A DNA stretch of 64,000 bases from Mesocentrotus franciscanus. Its lineage: Eukaryota; Echinodermata; Echinoidea; Camarodonta; Strongylocentrotidae. The translations under genes and the position numbers were made by a program. Where the stretch lies: assembly GCA_037976565.1 (NCBI GenBank), contig CP137668.1:29527373-29591372 (forward strand), in the 5' to 3' direction. The notes under the pieces were generated by a model. That model did not search any database, was not told the DNA's origin, and saw only the letters and a list, made by a program, of their open reading frames with translations. The first letter of the stretch is position 1. Every line of letters starts with the position of its first letter. This document shows positions 47,701-51,876 of the stretch, in pieces.

Positions 47701-49800
47701 TACTCAAATGACCTAACAATTGCAGTATTCAAAACAACATCTGTAAAACAAAGAAATAAACATTTGCTGTTTAATATTAAAGTACATTTTTTCATCCCTG
47801 GAAGCCGAGGTTCTGTGAAATCCTTCATAAAAAATGAAACCATGCACTATCTTTTACTAATTATAAGACGGCCACTTTCACAGCTCAAGAAACTTCCACA
47901 AATTGCAAGATTAAGCATTTTGTCAATTGTGATTTATTTAATAATTTTGTGGCATAAATCTTTTGTGACTCTGAAGCACTCACACATTTTGTGAAGATTT
48001 TATGTATGAGAAAGTTTCAGATTTGACAGTATGACATATTCACATGCTTGTCGAGCAACTTTCACATGACCTATGTAAATTGCAATGTTTGGGAAATAGT
48101 AAAATGAGCCCTTTGGGAGGAACTTATTATTTCTGATAGATGGTTGTTTTTCCCCTTCTTATTCTAAAACTGCCTAGGTAATTCATGAATAATTGATCCC
48201 GCTTGGGATTTGTAAAAAAAAAAAAGTTGGGGTAAGAAGAGCTACATTTTTTGTAGGTCCATGACCTAGCTCGAACTTCATGAACAATCCTTTTAAAATC
48301 ATACTCCAAAGAGAGAAGTAAAATATCGAAGAAAATGATTACCTGGTTGGCGGGTAATTTTGACTACCACAGTGTCCTCCTTCAATTCTGTGTTTCCTCG
48401 GAACTGGCACGTTTCCTCCCTGACGCACTGCACAGAATAGCAGCTATCATCCACCATCCATACCATATCACATGTATCTGAACGGCAACAAAAGTCAATG
48501 CATTCATCCAACGAGTTAATCTCCACATGGGAATGGTAGGTGTTTAATGTATTCTCATCACTGGGTACAAAGCCCTCCATTTGTTCTCCTGTTATGCACG
48601 CCCCATCTATGGAAGCTGTTAAGAAGACAATCAGAAAAGAACAAAAAATGATAAAGGAAGAGATGTTTTTCGTTTAATAAAAGTATGTCACATGATTTGA
48701 ATCGAGCCTATTGAAAAAGAGACAGTAATTCCAAATGCAGAAAATCATACTAACAAATGTAATCAAAATCCACATAGATTATTCATTTTATAAAGCATGC
48801 CAACTATGGATTCCAGCAAACATTACTATTTTAAAACATGAACACTAGAAAAAAAAGAGACAAATCTCAAACACTGAAGCTTAAAGTATAAGTCCACTCC
48901 ACTGAAAAGTTGAGCTGATTAGATAGACAAAAATCTAAAAAGCCCAAATATAACTTGGTTTTGGAAAATAGTGCTCAGATTTATTTTTAATAATTTTTTT
49001 TAATGAGCAAAAAACAAGTTAATGATCGAGTCGGTTGTGACGTAGGGTCCTCACAACACAGATTCAGTAATGTAACAAATTTAATGCATACGTTTGTGAA
49101 GTGCCTCGATACAAACTATTTCATTCACCTGATAAGAATAATGAAACACTATTATTCTTATCAGGTGAATGAAATAGTTTGTATAGAGGCACTTCACAAA
49201 GACGTATGCATTAAATTTGGTTACATTACGAAAATAGCCTATTGTCAGAATGTATACCGCTGGCACTTTCGTTGTGAGGAGCATACGTCACATCCGTACA
49301 GCAATATAAATGTTTTGCTCGAAATACCCGAAACAAAAATCGCTCTTAAAATTCACCTGATTGAAGTACGCCCGTGATATTTGGCAGTTTTAACCTTTGA
49401 TTTATTTACAACATGTTATAATTTTTGAAAATCGGAGTGGACTTGGGCTTTAAATGACTACTGAATTCTCTCATTCCCATAAGCTTTAATAAAGGAGCCA
49501 CCTGGCTCTTATTGGCAATGGGTTTAAAATTACCCCTCATACACCACATATACATGTACATGTACATACATTTTAGAAATATTTTTCAAAATCTTTGTAC
49601 TCACTTGGTAAAATCGATAGCACCATCATGAATACAAGTAATGTGACCTTTTGACCCCAACATGACCTCCAGTCCAAGGTCAAACCAGTAGCCCTTGATG
49701 AACATCCACAACATTTTCTCCTAATACTGGCCTCCATCTTTGGCGGCGCCGCCCTTCGTGATTTACACAAGCACTGCTCGTACACAGCTGGAGATTTCAT
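6263..49800 (-). CDS. KIAA0319L: KIAA0319/KIAA0319L-like PKD-domain membrane protein, 24 coding exons
   Basis: Join, in transcript order (minus strand): 49605-49800, 48343-48615, 43083-43238, 40978-41118, 37606-37685, 36543-36645, 35079-35279, 33024-33232, 31980-32160, 31122-31260, 30332-30396, 29307-29461, 25494-25617, 23403-23535, 22681-22829, 21885-22036, 21337-21475, 20822-20892, 20133-20221, 15370-15512, 14638-14760, 13374-13464, 9891-9985, 6263-6432. Every junction is GT/AG and phase-consistent; total 3378 nt, 1125 residues. Domains: signal/anchor about 52-64, MANSC about 70-150, EGF-like 160-205, Cys cluster 230-255, Ser/Thr/Pro linker to about 385, five PKD domains 385-865, juxtamembrane region to 966, six-Cys C6 module 968-1007, TM about 1009-1031, cytoplasmic tail. 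Vertebrate KIAA0319 and KIAA0319L share this layout at about 1050-1070 residues; they are glycosylated membrane proteins trafficking between surface and Golgi/endosomes. The tail matches KIAA0319 well (SS.M.SES motif, YxxPhi motif), so this may be the single pre-duplication homologue. Codon 346 is TGA (exon 7). The join is my inference, with no transcript. Confidence 0.93.
8860..9180. repeat. GA-rich purine tract in intron 23
   Basis: Long run of GA/GGA/GAAA imperfect repeats with embedded G runs, within the intron between exons 23 and 24. The open frames it creates on both strands (Ser/Leu-rich, Glu/Arg-rich) are compositional artefacts. Confidence 0.9.
9708..9760 (-). pseudogene. partial copy of exon 23 (tail half with donor)
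   Basis: On the minus strand it repeats the last 53 bp of exon 23 (9891-9943) with few changes. It reads [17 protein letters not shown] in the same frame and is followed by a consensus GTGAGTA donor. The front half of the exon is missing and an in-frame TAA lies about 10 bp upstream, so it is probably not a functional exon. Two of the changes turn Leu codons into Met. Confidence 0.85.
9891..9985 (-). CDS. KIAA0319L: exon 23: basic tail start with YTLL motif
   Basis: [20 protein letters not shown], then [16 protein letters not shown] fits YxxPhi, the AP-2 mu-subunit binding motif described for KIAA0319; MELHPKLG aligns with MELRPKYG of KIAA0319. Acceptor TTTGCAG, donor GTATGT. The last 53 bp are copied at 9708-9760. 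Confidence 0.95.
10690..10920. repeat. GA-rich purine tract
   Basis: Imperfect GGA/GAA/GGGA repeats in intron 22. Open frames through it are compositional. Confidence 0.85.
10970..11128 (+). mobile_element. 5'-truncated retroposon 3' tail with poly(A)
   Basis: An AT-rich stretch ends with a small hairpin-like motif (CAATTCAGCCGAGGCTGCGA), AATAAA near 11093, and a poly(A) run at about 11108-11127. A related tail, in opposite orientation and carrying a similar GCAGCC..GGCTGC motif, occurs at 46890-47030. Interpreted as the 3' end of a non-LTR retrotransposon; the family is not identified. Confidence 0.6.
13374..13464 (-). CDS. KIAA0319L: exon 22: transmembrane segment
   Basis: Encodes the completed DW residue pair, then [19 protein letters not shown] and IWFIACCCA: one transmembrane helix followed by a juxtamembrane Cys cluster, a likely palmitoylation site (inference). 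Vertebrates have NCEWS..YV...F...V.G...W..ICCCKR. Acceptor CTACAG, donor GTAAGT. Confidence 0.96.
13490..13522. repeat. (GA)n microsatellite next to exon 22 acceptor
   Basis: GA dinucleotide run starting about 25 bp upstream (in transcript sense) of the exon 22 acceptor. On the transcript strand it is a CT run that doubles as polypyrimidine tract. Confidence 0.85.
13652..14262. mobile_element. TIR element with palindromic 99-bp tandem units
   Basis: Left end TTTTCACACTTGTTTTGC.. and right end ..GCAAAATTTTGCCAGTGTGAAAA are inverted relatives. The interior repeats AACCCCGTACT-type words and contains three 99-100 bp tandem units (13963-14061, 14062-14160, 14161-14260), each internally palindromic. 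No coding capacity. Target duplication not evident. Lies in intron 21. Confidence 0.8.
14638..14760 (-). CDS. KIAA0319L: exon 21: six-Cys C6 module
   Basis: [20 protein letters not shown], then WMENFI and DGESNC. This is a near-identical match to the family signature 'C..NCS.HGHCD..TKRC.C..FWMENFI....DG.SNCEW', and it is diagnostic. Acceptor ACACAG, donor GTGAGT. Confidence 0.97.
15370..15512 (-). CDS. KIAA0319L: exon 20: juxtamembrane conserved region
   Basis: [20 protein letters not shown], then [17 protein letters not shown] and ILEYDTV. Vertebrate members carry a similar '...EVA..L...L....ADFL.F...EV.T' stretch just before the C6 module. Acceptor TTTACAG, donor GTAAGA. Confidence 0.91.
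15553..15690 (+). mobile_element. tRNA-derived SINE-like copy
   Basis: Box A-like word (GGCTCAGTGGGAGAG) and box B-like word (GGTCCTGGGTTCAACATC) at tRNA spacing, followed by a TGGTAAGGCATTCATCCTCC tail element. The same order and tail occur at 30488-30622, so they are one dispersed family. Not a functional tRNA. Confidence 0.75.
15856..16144. mobile_element. TIR element (289 bp) with 6-bp target duplication
   Basis: Perfect 13-bp TIRs, CAGGGCTGTCAAC at 15856-15868 and its complement at 16132-16144, flanked by direct TATACA copies (15850-15855 and 16145-16150). Interior GGGAG-rich with no coding capacity. TIRs are related to those of 24841-25315. Superfamily unresolved. Confidence 0.88.
16226..17035 (+). 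repeat. 5' LTR
   Basis: 810 bp, TG...CA ends. Contains an AATAAA-type region near its 3' end and a short hairpin (AGGTGG...CCACCT). By eye it differs from the 3' LTR only by one extra G near 16352-16355. Confidence 0.93.
17039..17056 (+). other. putative primer-binding site of the LTR element
   Basis: TGGAGGTCCCACCGAGA begins 4 nt after the 5' LTR. It starts with TGG as expected for pairing with a tRNA 3' CCA end. The tRNA species was not determined. Confidence 0.7.
17354..17544 (+). repeat. 98-bp tandem duplication in the LTR element leader
   Basis: A unit beginning TGTGAAG at 17354 recurs at 17452, with a few substitutions. It lies between the primer-binding site and the gag-like start codon. 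Confidence 0.88.
17584..18170 (+). pseudogene. gag start fused to RNase H remnant, frameshifted
   Basis: ATG at 17584 opens a short charged gag-like segment (about 40 residues). It runs directly in frame into an RT-RNase H connection and RNase H domain (LKLPDF, then [12 protein letters not shown]), with the junction near 17700-17740. A frameshift at about 17880 within a C run stops the frame at a TAG; the RNase H motifs TDHKPLTYL and ADLMSRLL continue in another frame to TAA at about 18168. Fits a Ty3/gypsy pol 3' fragment left by a large internal deletion. It cannot be functional for transposition by itself. Confidence 0.85.
19182..19195 (+). other. polypurine tract of the LTR element
   Basis: AAGGTGGGGATA directly precedes the 3' LTR, the usual place for plus-strand priming. 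Confidence 0.75.
19196..20004 (+). repeat. 3' LTR
   Basis: 809 bp direct repeat of 16226-17035 with the same ends. Followed immediately by CCCTA, the second copy of the target duplication, and then a CA microsatellite (about 20012-20042). Confidence 0.93.
20012..20042. repeat. (CA)n microsatellite
   Basis: Short CA run just outside the LTR element insertion site, in intron 19. Confidence 0.85.
20133..20221 (-). CDS. KIAA0319L: exon 19: post-PKD conserved region
   Basis: [20 protein letters not shown], then QRITLTDSN. This corresponds to '...RQLAVLLGVLDSDI.V..I' in vertebrates. Acceptor TTCACAG, donor GTAAGT. The LTR element's 3' LTR ends only 128 bp past this exon's donor, in intron 19. Confidence 0.91.
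20822..20892 (-). CDS. KIAA0319L: exon 18: post-PKD conserved region
   Basis: [20 protein letters not shown], then EQDK. The position matches the family segment after PKD5 ('LVE..LD..V.QLTE...'). Acceptor AATAG without a strong pyrimidine tract; donor GTAAAG. Confidence 0.88.
21337..21475 (-). CDS. KIAA0319L: exon 17: second half of PKD5
   Basis: [20 protein letters not shown], then [19 protein letters not shown], ending in the conserved VEE-DP junction. Human reads 'HLKVTDAKGESDTDRTTVEV..DP'. Acceptor CATGCAG, donor GTATGT. Confidence 0.95.
21538..21865. repeat. TCA/CAT trinucleotide repeat filling intron 16
   Basis: About 330 bp of imperfect TCA repeat occupy most of the 409-bp intron between exons 16 and 17, starting about 20 bp past the exon 16 donor. 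Open frames (poly-Ile, poly-Met) are artefacts. Confidence 0.93.
21885..22036 (-). CDS. KIAA0319L: exon 16: first half of PKD5
   Basis: [17 protein letters not shown], then [20 protein letters not shown] and SPAAG. This is nearly identical to human '[19 protein letters not shown]...SPAAG'. Acceptor TGAACAG, donor GTAAGG. A roughly 330-bp TCA-type repeat begins about 20 bp past the donor. Confidence 0.95.
22288..22322. repeat. (CATC)n microsatellite
   Basis: Tetranucleotide CATC run in intron 15, between exon 16 and the exon 15 copy. Confidence 0.85.
22496..22597 (-). pseudogene. decayed copy of exon 15 tail
   Basis: On the minus strand it matches the last about 100 bp of exon 15, including YVFS and a [11 protein letters not shown] end, and retains a GTAAGA donor. 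Internal changes include a TAA stop and a small insertion, so it is no longer an exon. It lies 84 bp downstream of the real exon. Confidence 0.85.
22681..22829 (-). CDS. KIAA0319L: exon 15: second half of PKD4
   Basis: SGP at the junction, then [20 protein letters not shown] and [19 protein letters not shown]. Acceptor CCACACAG, donor GTACAG. A decayed copy of its last about 100 bp, with its own donor, lies at 22496-22597. Confidence 0.93.
23403..23535 (-). CDS. KIAA0319L: exon 14: first half of PKD4
   Basis: [19 protein letters not shown], then [20 protein letters not shown]. Human has NKPPQADAGPDKELTLP at the same place. Acceptor CATCAG; donor GTAGCG is weak but the join is unambiguous in protein. 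Confidence 0.93.
24499..24815. mobile_element. TIR element (317 bp) with 8-bp target duplication, hAT-like
   Basis: About 40-bp TIRs, GGGTGTTTCCATTTACTGTA.. at 24499 and its inverted match ending 24815, flanked by direct TTTCTTTT copies (24491-24498 and 24816-24823). An 8-bp duplication is typical of hAT elements; the superfamily call is inference. No coding capacity. Confidence 0.8.
24841..25315. mobile_element. TIR element (475 bp) with 6-bp target duplication
   Basis: TIRs GAGAGCTGCCAAC (24841-24853) and GTTGGCAGCTCTG (25303-25315), flanked by CTACAT on both sides (24835-24840 and 25316-25321). The interior repeats AAATCCTATTTT- and AAATCGTA-like words. TIRs resemble those of 15856-16144. 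Confidence 0.87.
25494..25617 (-). CDS. KIAA0319L: exon 13: second half of PKD3
   Basis: [20 protein letters not shown] then [19 protein letters not shown] closes the domain. Acceptor ATTTTAG, donor GTCAGT. Phase 0 in, phase 1 out. Confidence 0.93.
26280..29290 (+). mobile_element. degenerate non-LTR retrotransposon (APE + reverse transcriptase)
   Basis: Successive frames encode an apurinic-type endonuclease (HFNS.SLNKN, then [15 protein letters not shown], then [10 protein letters not shown]) and a reverse transcriptase ([20 protein letters not shown].., [20 protein letters not shown]). The typical C-terminal YDTRN...PEIWNLLP region follows. Multiple frameshifts and stops, so it is not active. 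The CR1/L2/Jockey-like group fits; the clade is not resolved. Sits antisense in intron 12 of the KIAA0319L-like gene. Confidence 0.9.
29307..29461 (-). CDS. KIAA0319L: exon 12: first half of PKD3
   Basis: Encodes [30 protein letters not shown] and DRVADMT, equivalent to PPVANAGP...[16 protein letters not shown]. Acceptor TTATAG, donor GTAAGG. A LINE fragment in the opposite orientation reaches to within about 20 bp of this donor. Confidence 0.94.
29715..29933. mobile_element. short TIR element rich in CGCGAA words
   Basis: Ends CTGTAAACG and CGTTTACAG are inverted, with TA-containing flanks, and the interior repeats GCGAA/TTCGC words. Looks like a Tc1/mariner-type non-autonomous element; the exact boundary is uncertain. 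Confidence 0.6.
30332..30396 (-). CDS. KIAA0319L: exon 11: end of PKD2
   Basis: [19 protein letters not shown] closes PKD2 and corresponds to LTVVDSDGATNSTTANLTV in KIAA0319L, including both sequons. A 65-nt exon with acceptor CTGCAG and donor GTAATT. Confidence 0.94.
30488..30622 (+). mobile_element. tRNA-derived SINE-like copy
   Basis: Box A-like TGGCTCAGTGGTAGAG and box B-like GGTCCCGGGTTCAAAACC, followed by TGGTAAGGCATTAATCCTC. Same family as 15553-15690. A CT-rich microsatellite follows (about 30625-30730). Confidence 0.8.
30825..30948 (-). pseudogene. decayed full copy of exon 10
   Basis: The minus strand repeats exon 10 (31122-31260) with acceptor-like GTGCAG and donor-like GTATTG preserved. 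The acidic DDDDD block is missing. One inserted base near 30917 (GGACCC for GGACC) shifts the frame and brings in a stop. It is therefore a recent tandem exon duplication that has lost coding capacity. Confidence 0.9.
31007..31060 (-). pseudogene. third, partial copy of exon 10 start
   Basis: Repeats the exon 10 segment reading ATAGCAAGCTA..TGGAATCA together with the preceding intron sequence (GGTAGGTGGGTGCAG) shared with the 30825-30948 copy. Truncated after about 40 bp. Confidence 0.75.
31122..31260 (-). CDS. KIAA0319L: exon 10: middle of PKD2
   Basis: [20 protein letters not shown] is the canonical PKD strand (human STDDDKIVQYHWEELKGP), followed by DLKPGVYLI. Acceptor CTGCAG, donor GTATAC, phases 1 and 2. 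A frameshifted full copy (30825-30948) and a partial copy (about 31007-31060) lie just downstream in intron 10. Confidence 0.94.
31678..31743. repeat. short hairpin
   Basis: AAGGTACCTTTGGAACAGTC pairs with the complementary right arm ending GAAGGTACC across a short loop, in intron 9. Confidence 0.6.
31980..32160 (-). CDS. KIAA0319L: exon 9: end of PKD1, start of PKD2
   Basis: [11 protein letters not shown] then [10 protein letters not shown] closes PKD1. [10 protein letters not shown] and [12 protein letters not shown] open PKD2, corresponding to 'NRPPIAIVSP...STVIDGSQS' in KIAA0319L. Contains one NVT glycosylation sequon. Acceptor CTAG, donor GTAGGT. Confidence 0.94.
32303..32470 (+). mobile_element. 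SINE-like copy with box B and conserved central block
   Basis: Contains a box B-like GCAGGTTCGAAACTGAG followed by CTTTCGGATGGTGACGTTAA and a GGTCGGTTCCCAG block, a pattern recurring in invertebrate SINEs. The box A region is less clear. Lies in intron 8. Confidence 0.6.
33024..33232 (-). CDS. KIAA0319L: exon 8: start of PKD domain 1
   Basis: Matches the family segment 'V.AGES..I.LP..EV.L.AYVLQ..P...TYTY' closely: [18 protein letters not shown], then [12 protein letters not shown] and [13 protein letters not shown]. Acceptor ACACAG, donor GTGAGT; phase 1 in, phase 0 out. Confidence 0.93.
35079..35279 (-). CDS. KIAA0319L: exon 7: Ser/Thr/Pro-rich linker with in-frame TGA
   Basis: Reads as a Thr/Ser/Pro-rich mucin-like stretch, matching the stalk expected before the first PKD domain. 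An in-frame TGA at 35191-35193 (protein codon 346) interrupts it. The frame stays open and compositionally alike afterwards ([14 protein letters not shown]) up to a GTGAGT donor. The exon is symmetric (phase 1-1). An internal donor at 35228 (GTAACA) would give a 51-nt version ending before the TGA, still in phase. Nonsense allele, sequence error, shortened exon or skipped exon are all possible. Confidence 0.65.
35965..36360. mobile_element. TIR element (396 bp) flanked by TTAA
   Basis: Starts AGATAAAGACCAG and ends CTGGTCTTTACCT, with TTAA at 35961-35964 and 36361-36364. The TTAA duplication fits piggyBac or Kolobok superfamilies. No transposase. In intron 6. Confidence 0.82.
36543..36645 (-). 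CDS. KIAA0319L: exon 6: acidic/Thr-rich linker
   Basis: Encodes [16 protein letters not shown] followed by [11 protein letters not shown]. It is part of the disordered stalk between the MANSC/EGF head and the PKD repeats. Acceptor TTTACAG, donor GTATGT; phase 0 in, phase 1 out. Confidence 0.8.
36921..37448. mobile_element. TIR element (528 bp) flanked by TTAA
   Basis: Starts AGGGACTTGGTATCATTGTT and ends in the inverted match ACAATGTTACCAAGTCACT, with TTAA at 36917-36920 and 37449-37452. No coding capacity. In intron 5. Confidence 0.82.
37606..37685 (-). CDS. KIAA0319L: exon 5: linker
   Basis: Short low-complexity linker ([15 protein letters not shown], ending LLLNGT with an N-glycosylation sequon). 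Acceptor ATAACAG, donor GTAAGT. Phase 1 in, phase 0 out. Supported mainly by phase consistency and strong splice sites. Confidence 0.78.
39628..39654 (-). other. possible 27-nt cassette micro-exon
   Basis: Minus strand: a pyrimidine-biased stretch ending CTAG, then 27 nt, then a GTAATG donor. If spliced between exons 4 and 5 it keeps phase (1-1) and inserts [12 protein letters not shown] basic residues. No homology support, so this is only a candidate. Confidence 0.25.
40335..40494. mobile_element. short TIR element (about 160 bp)
   Basis: GGGGGGCGTTTCAT at the left and ATGAAACGCCCCCC at the right. The interior carries inverted GTCGGTG/CACCGAC and CCGAC words. Target duplication unclear. Confidence 0.75.
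40978..41118 (-). CDS. KIAA0319L: exon 4: linker and second Cys cluster
   Basis: Gln/Pro-rich lead-in followed by [13 protein letters not shown] and GICAS, four cysteines in a half-EGF-like arrangement. Acceptor follows TTCTTGCAG; donor GTAGGA. Phase 1 at both ends, so the exon could be skipped in frame. No vertebrate counterpart recognised. Confidence 0.85.
42317..42984. mobile_element. TIR element (668 bp) with 17-bp perfect TIRs
   Basis: TACCGTATTTGCCGGCG at 42317-42333 and its complement at 42968-42984. If TA is the target duplication the element is 42319-42982, as in Tc1/mariner-like elements. In intron 3. Confidence 0.85.
43083..43238 (-). CDS. KIAA0319L: exon 3: EGF-like Cys-rich module
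   Basis: Six cysteines in EGF order: [15 protein letters not shown], then GDC, about 45 residues. I know of no EGF-like module at this place in vertebrate KIAA0319 or KIAA0319L, so it may be lineage specific. Symmetric phase 1-1, donor GTAAGT. Two decayed copies of this exon lie immediately upstream (43318-43422 and about 43508-43570). Confidence 0.88.
43318..43422 (-). pseudogene. decayed second copy of exon 3 (EGF-like)
   Basis: Retains the acceptor (AATAG) and the first half in frame ([17 protein letters not shown]). A 2-nt insertion near 43368 then shifts the frame, so the last four cysteines are lost. It is part of a roughly 185-bp tandem unit that includes intron sequence. Confidence 0.88.
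43508..43570 (-). pseudogene. third, partial copy of exon 3
   Basis: Matches the central part of exon 3 (CGTATTCCTTCCAT..GATCCCT..CCTACAGATTTCAT on the plus strand) and shares the flanking intron words AATTCCTTGTG and AATCCAGT with copy 2. Boundaries are eroded. Confidence 0.75.
44069..44700. mobile_element. TIR element with GACGCACCCC-type ends
   Basis: Left end CCGTAAATCTCCGTGTATAC then GACGCACCCC. Right end reads inverted as TAAATCTCGGTGTATAAGAC then GCAC, with an internal second GACGCACCCC block near 44636. No coding capacity; boundaries approximate. Confidence 0.7.
44758..44796. repeat. (CAA)n microsatellite
   Basis: Perfect ACA/CAA trinucleotide run of about 38 bp in intron 2. Confidence 0.9.
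46179..46330 (-). promoter_or_regulatory. candidate internal CpG-rich first exon/promoter
   Basis: A CpG-denser patch inside intron 2. On the minus strand it leads to ATG at 46205, nine codons (MKVTTIENI), then a perfect GTAAGT donor at 46178. It ends phase 0, which does not fit exon 3 but fits exon 6. It could be an alternative promoter, an exon of a nested transcript, or chance. No direct support. Confidence 0.25.
46890..47030 (-). mobile_element. retroposon 3' tail
   Basis: Read on the minus strand it ends GCAGCC..GGCTGCGATTTTC, then AATAAACC and an ATTCA-type microsatellite (46891-46906). Such tails mark 3' ends of non-LTR retrotransposons. The GCAGCC/GGCTGC motif resembles the copy at 10970-11128. 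Confidence 0.6.
48343..48615 (-). CDS. KIAA0319L: exon 2: MANSC domain
   Basis: Single-exon MANSC (MANEC) domain with the expected cysteine spacing: C in GACITG, then [22 protein letters not shown] and ETCQF, ending in a VVVKI strand. MANSC domains occur at the N-terminus of extracellular animal proteins, including all KIAA0319 family members. Acceptor AACAG, donor GTAATC, phases 1 and 1. Confidence 0.93.
48885..49449. mobile_element. TIR element (565 bp) flanked by TTAA, with long internal hairpin
   Basis: Starts AGTATAAGTCCACTCC and ends GGAGTGGACTTGGGCT, with TTAA at 48881-48884 and 49450-49453. A near-perfect hairpin of about 73 bp per arm and an 8-nt loop occupies 49070-49228. TIRs belong to the same family as 55399-56173. 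In intron 1. Confidence 0.87.
49605..49800 (-). CDS. KIAA0319L: exon 1: start codon and signal sequence
   Basis: Opens with ATG at 49798-49800, with an in-frame TGA two codons upstream that fixes the earliest start. A long Arg/Cys-rich n-region of about 50 residues precedes the hydrophobic stretch [13 protein letters not shown] second ATG at codon 22 would give a shorter leader. The long n-region resembles human KIAA0319L. Ends phase 1 at a GTGAGT donor (49604-49599). Confidence 0.85.
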
Positions 49801-50035
49801 TTTTCAGTCTGCATCGAGTTCCAAGATCAGATTGCGTTAAATCGATGAGTTATTAGAAGATGGCTTGATTTGTTTGCCTCATGTCATTCAGATATTACAG
49901 CACATGGTTAGGTCGGCGTAAAGCTGAGCTTCTTGTCTTGTTGAAACCAGACTGAAGGGTTGATTCTAAAGCCTGCCTGTACAAGAAGGGAGAGATACAG
50001 AACAGAACAGGGGAGGGAGGATGGTTGAGCAGCAG
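49801..50035 (-). promoter_or_regulatory. KIAA0319L: 5' UTR and promoter region of the KIAA0319L-like gene
   Basis: The transcription start must lie upstream of the ATG at 49800. I see no TATA box or defined initiator. Beyond about 50035 the sequence turns into a purine-rich microsatellite region. Placement is inference from gene position only. Confidence 0.35.
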
Positions 50036-50480
50036 AGGAGGAGGAGGAGGAGGATGGATAAATGGTATTTATTGATTCATTTCCATGTATCGCAGTTACA
50101 CTGTACAACTACATACTGAATTGCACATGAATAAAACATTGATGGAAAAGACAAGTATACATTTCAAGAGATATCACAGTAACAAGTAACTGAATTGCAC
50201 ATGAATAAAACATTGATGGAAAAGAGGAAGAGGAGGAGGAGGAGGAGGAGGAGGAGGAGGAGGAGGAGGAGGAGGAGGAGGAGGAGGAGGAGGAGGAAGA
50301 AGGAGGAGGAAGAAGGAGAAGAAGAAGAAGAAGGAGAAGAAGAAGAAGAAGAAGAAGAAGAAGAAGAAGAAGAAGAAGAAAAAGAAATAAAGATAATGAT
50401 GATGAATTAGGAGAAGAAAAGAAGAACAGGGAGAGGAGTAGGGGAAGAAGGATGAAAATGAAGAAGAAGAAGAAGAAGAT
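50035..50480. repeat. GGA/GAA repeat tract upstream of the gene, with an internal tandem duplication
   Basis: A (GGA)n run at about 50224-50296 passes into (GAA)n to about 50385, and smaller GGA/GAA blocks flank it. A unit starting CTGAATTGCACATGAATAAA occurs at 50116 and again at 50190 (74-bp spacing). Poly-Arg, poly-Glu and poly-Ser frames through the tract are artefacts. Confidence 0.9.
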
Positions 50481-50836
50481 GGGAAAAATCATAGAATTTG
50501 AAGAATGAAAAGGAGGAGGATAAGAAGGAGGACAAAAGCAAGAAATATCAAAAAGAGGTGGTTTATTGTGGTATTGGGACAGACAAAGGAGAGAGATCAA
50601 AATAAGGGGAAGGGACTAGGGAGTAAATAGTTAATATGGAGAGGAAATAGAGTAGGCATTCAAGAACGGAGAGATAATAACAAGAGAAATACAAATAGAG
50701 AGAGAACGATAAAGAGAAAATAATGTGTGATAGAAGATAACATGGACATAAGTAGACAGACAGGGGGTAGAGAACAGGAGATAGAGGGGAGAGATAAGAT
50801 TGGGAGAAGCAGGGAGGTGAGATTCATATTCACAGA

Positions 50837-51160
50837 AGGCCTGTCTTCATCAGCTCGAGTTTGCCAAATAACCCGCTATCTTAACTATTCCGATAGCAAA
50901 TTATCCAGCTAATTTGTGTCGTCATCAGCCCGCAGTTGCAATTAGCGGGATATTTGGTCGAGAAAATATCCTGAGAAATCTTGGTCTTGTTTCCTAAATA
51001 TCCCGCTATTTGGGAAATAGTGGGCTAATTTGCGCCTGTCCGAGCTAGTTTGTGATGAGTGTATCCGTCTGGTGAAGACGCAATTTCGAGCTTCAGGATA
51101 ATATCCTGAGTCCGAAAGTAGCGGGTTATTTGGCAAACTCGAGCTGATGAAGACAGGCCT
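50837..51160. mobile_element. TIR element (324 bp) with 3-bp target duplication
   Basis: About 40-bp TIRs, AGGCCTGTCTTCATCAGCTC.. at 50837 and the inverted copy ending 51160, flanked by AGA (50834-50836 and 51161-51163). The interior repeats inverted GCGGG.TATTTG and CCCGCTA words. Superfamily unresolved. Confidence 0.82.
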
Positions 51161-51876
51161 AGAGTCATGGGAGGAGAGAAGAAATTTAATTTTAACATTG
51201 ACAGAGAACACACTGACTGTATCTCAATATAATGAATAACTTCCATGCATACAAATATAAATGGCATTGAATATCAAACCAGAAGGGTGAAGTACAGTGC
51301 ATGCACAGAGGGAGAAGTAGCTGACATGAAGCATCTAAATGATTCTAACATTGACCATCTACGTGTACTACATGTATATACATGTATATGTACATGTACT
51401 TTATAAAGGCAACCTCTACTTCAGTGTTCATAATACAGAATAATAACACCATAAGGGGAAGCCCACCTTGATAAAAATGTGGTTTTAATTAAAGCAACTG
51501 AGAAAGAAAAAAATGAGAGAAATAGATGAGTGAGTAGGATTTGAGTTGTTGTAATCAATCAAATCAATCAAACAAAGATTGGCAATTAAACAAATTCTCT
51601 CTGCAGCATATCTTTCACTAAAACTGTGCCCTAGATTGTTTTATACACATTTCTCCTCTATGAAATGAATTTATTATTTTATCCATTTCCCAGAAATAAA
51701 ATGAAAGTGGTGAACACATATGGTAAATCACAGTTCACAATTTGCATTTGATTGATTACAATTCTAAAAATTCATAACTACATGTATCTTTAACTATCTT
51801 ATCCTTCTTAAAAGATTTCCTAAATTTTCACTAAACAGTTTCTCTAAATTTTCTGCCTGAATTTAAACCAACTTAA

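Noticed and set aside
6263..49800. Polycystin-1 as identity of the PKD-repeat gene
   Set aside because: The MANSC domain, five PKD domains, the C6 motif ([12 protein letters not shown]) and the short tail are diagnostic of KIAA0319 family members; there is no GAIN/REJ region or multi-pass channel.
50109..50600. 163-codon poly-Ser/Leu ORF and antisense poly-Arg/Glu ORF
   Set aside because: Translation of GGA/GAA repeats upstream of the gene.
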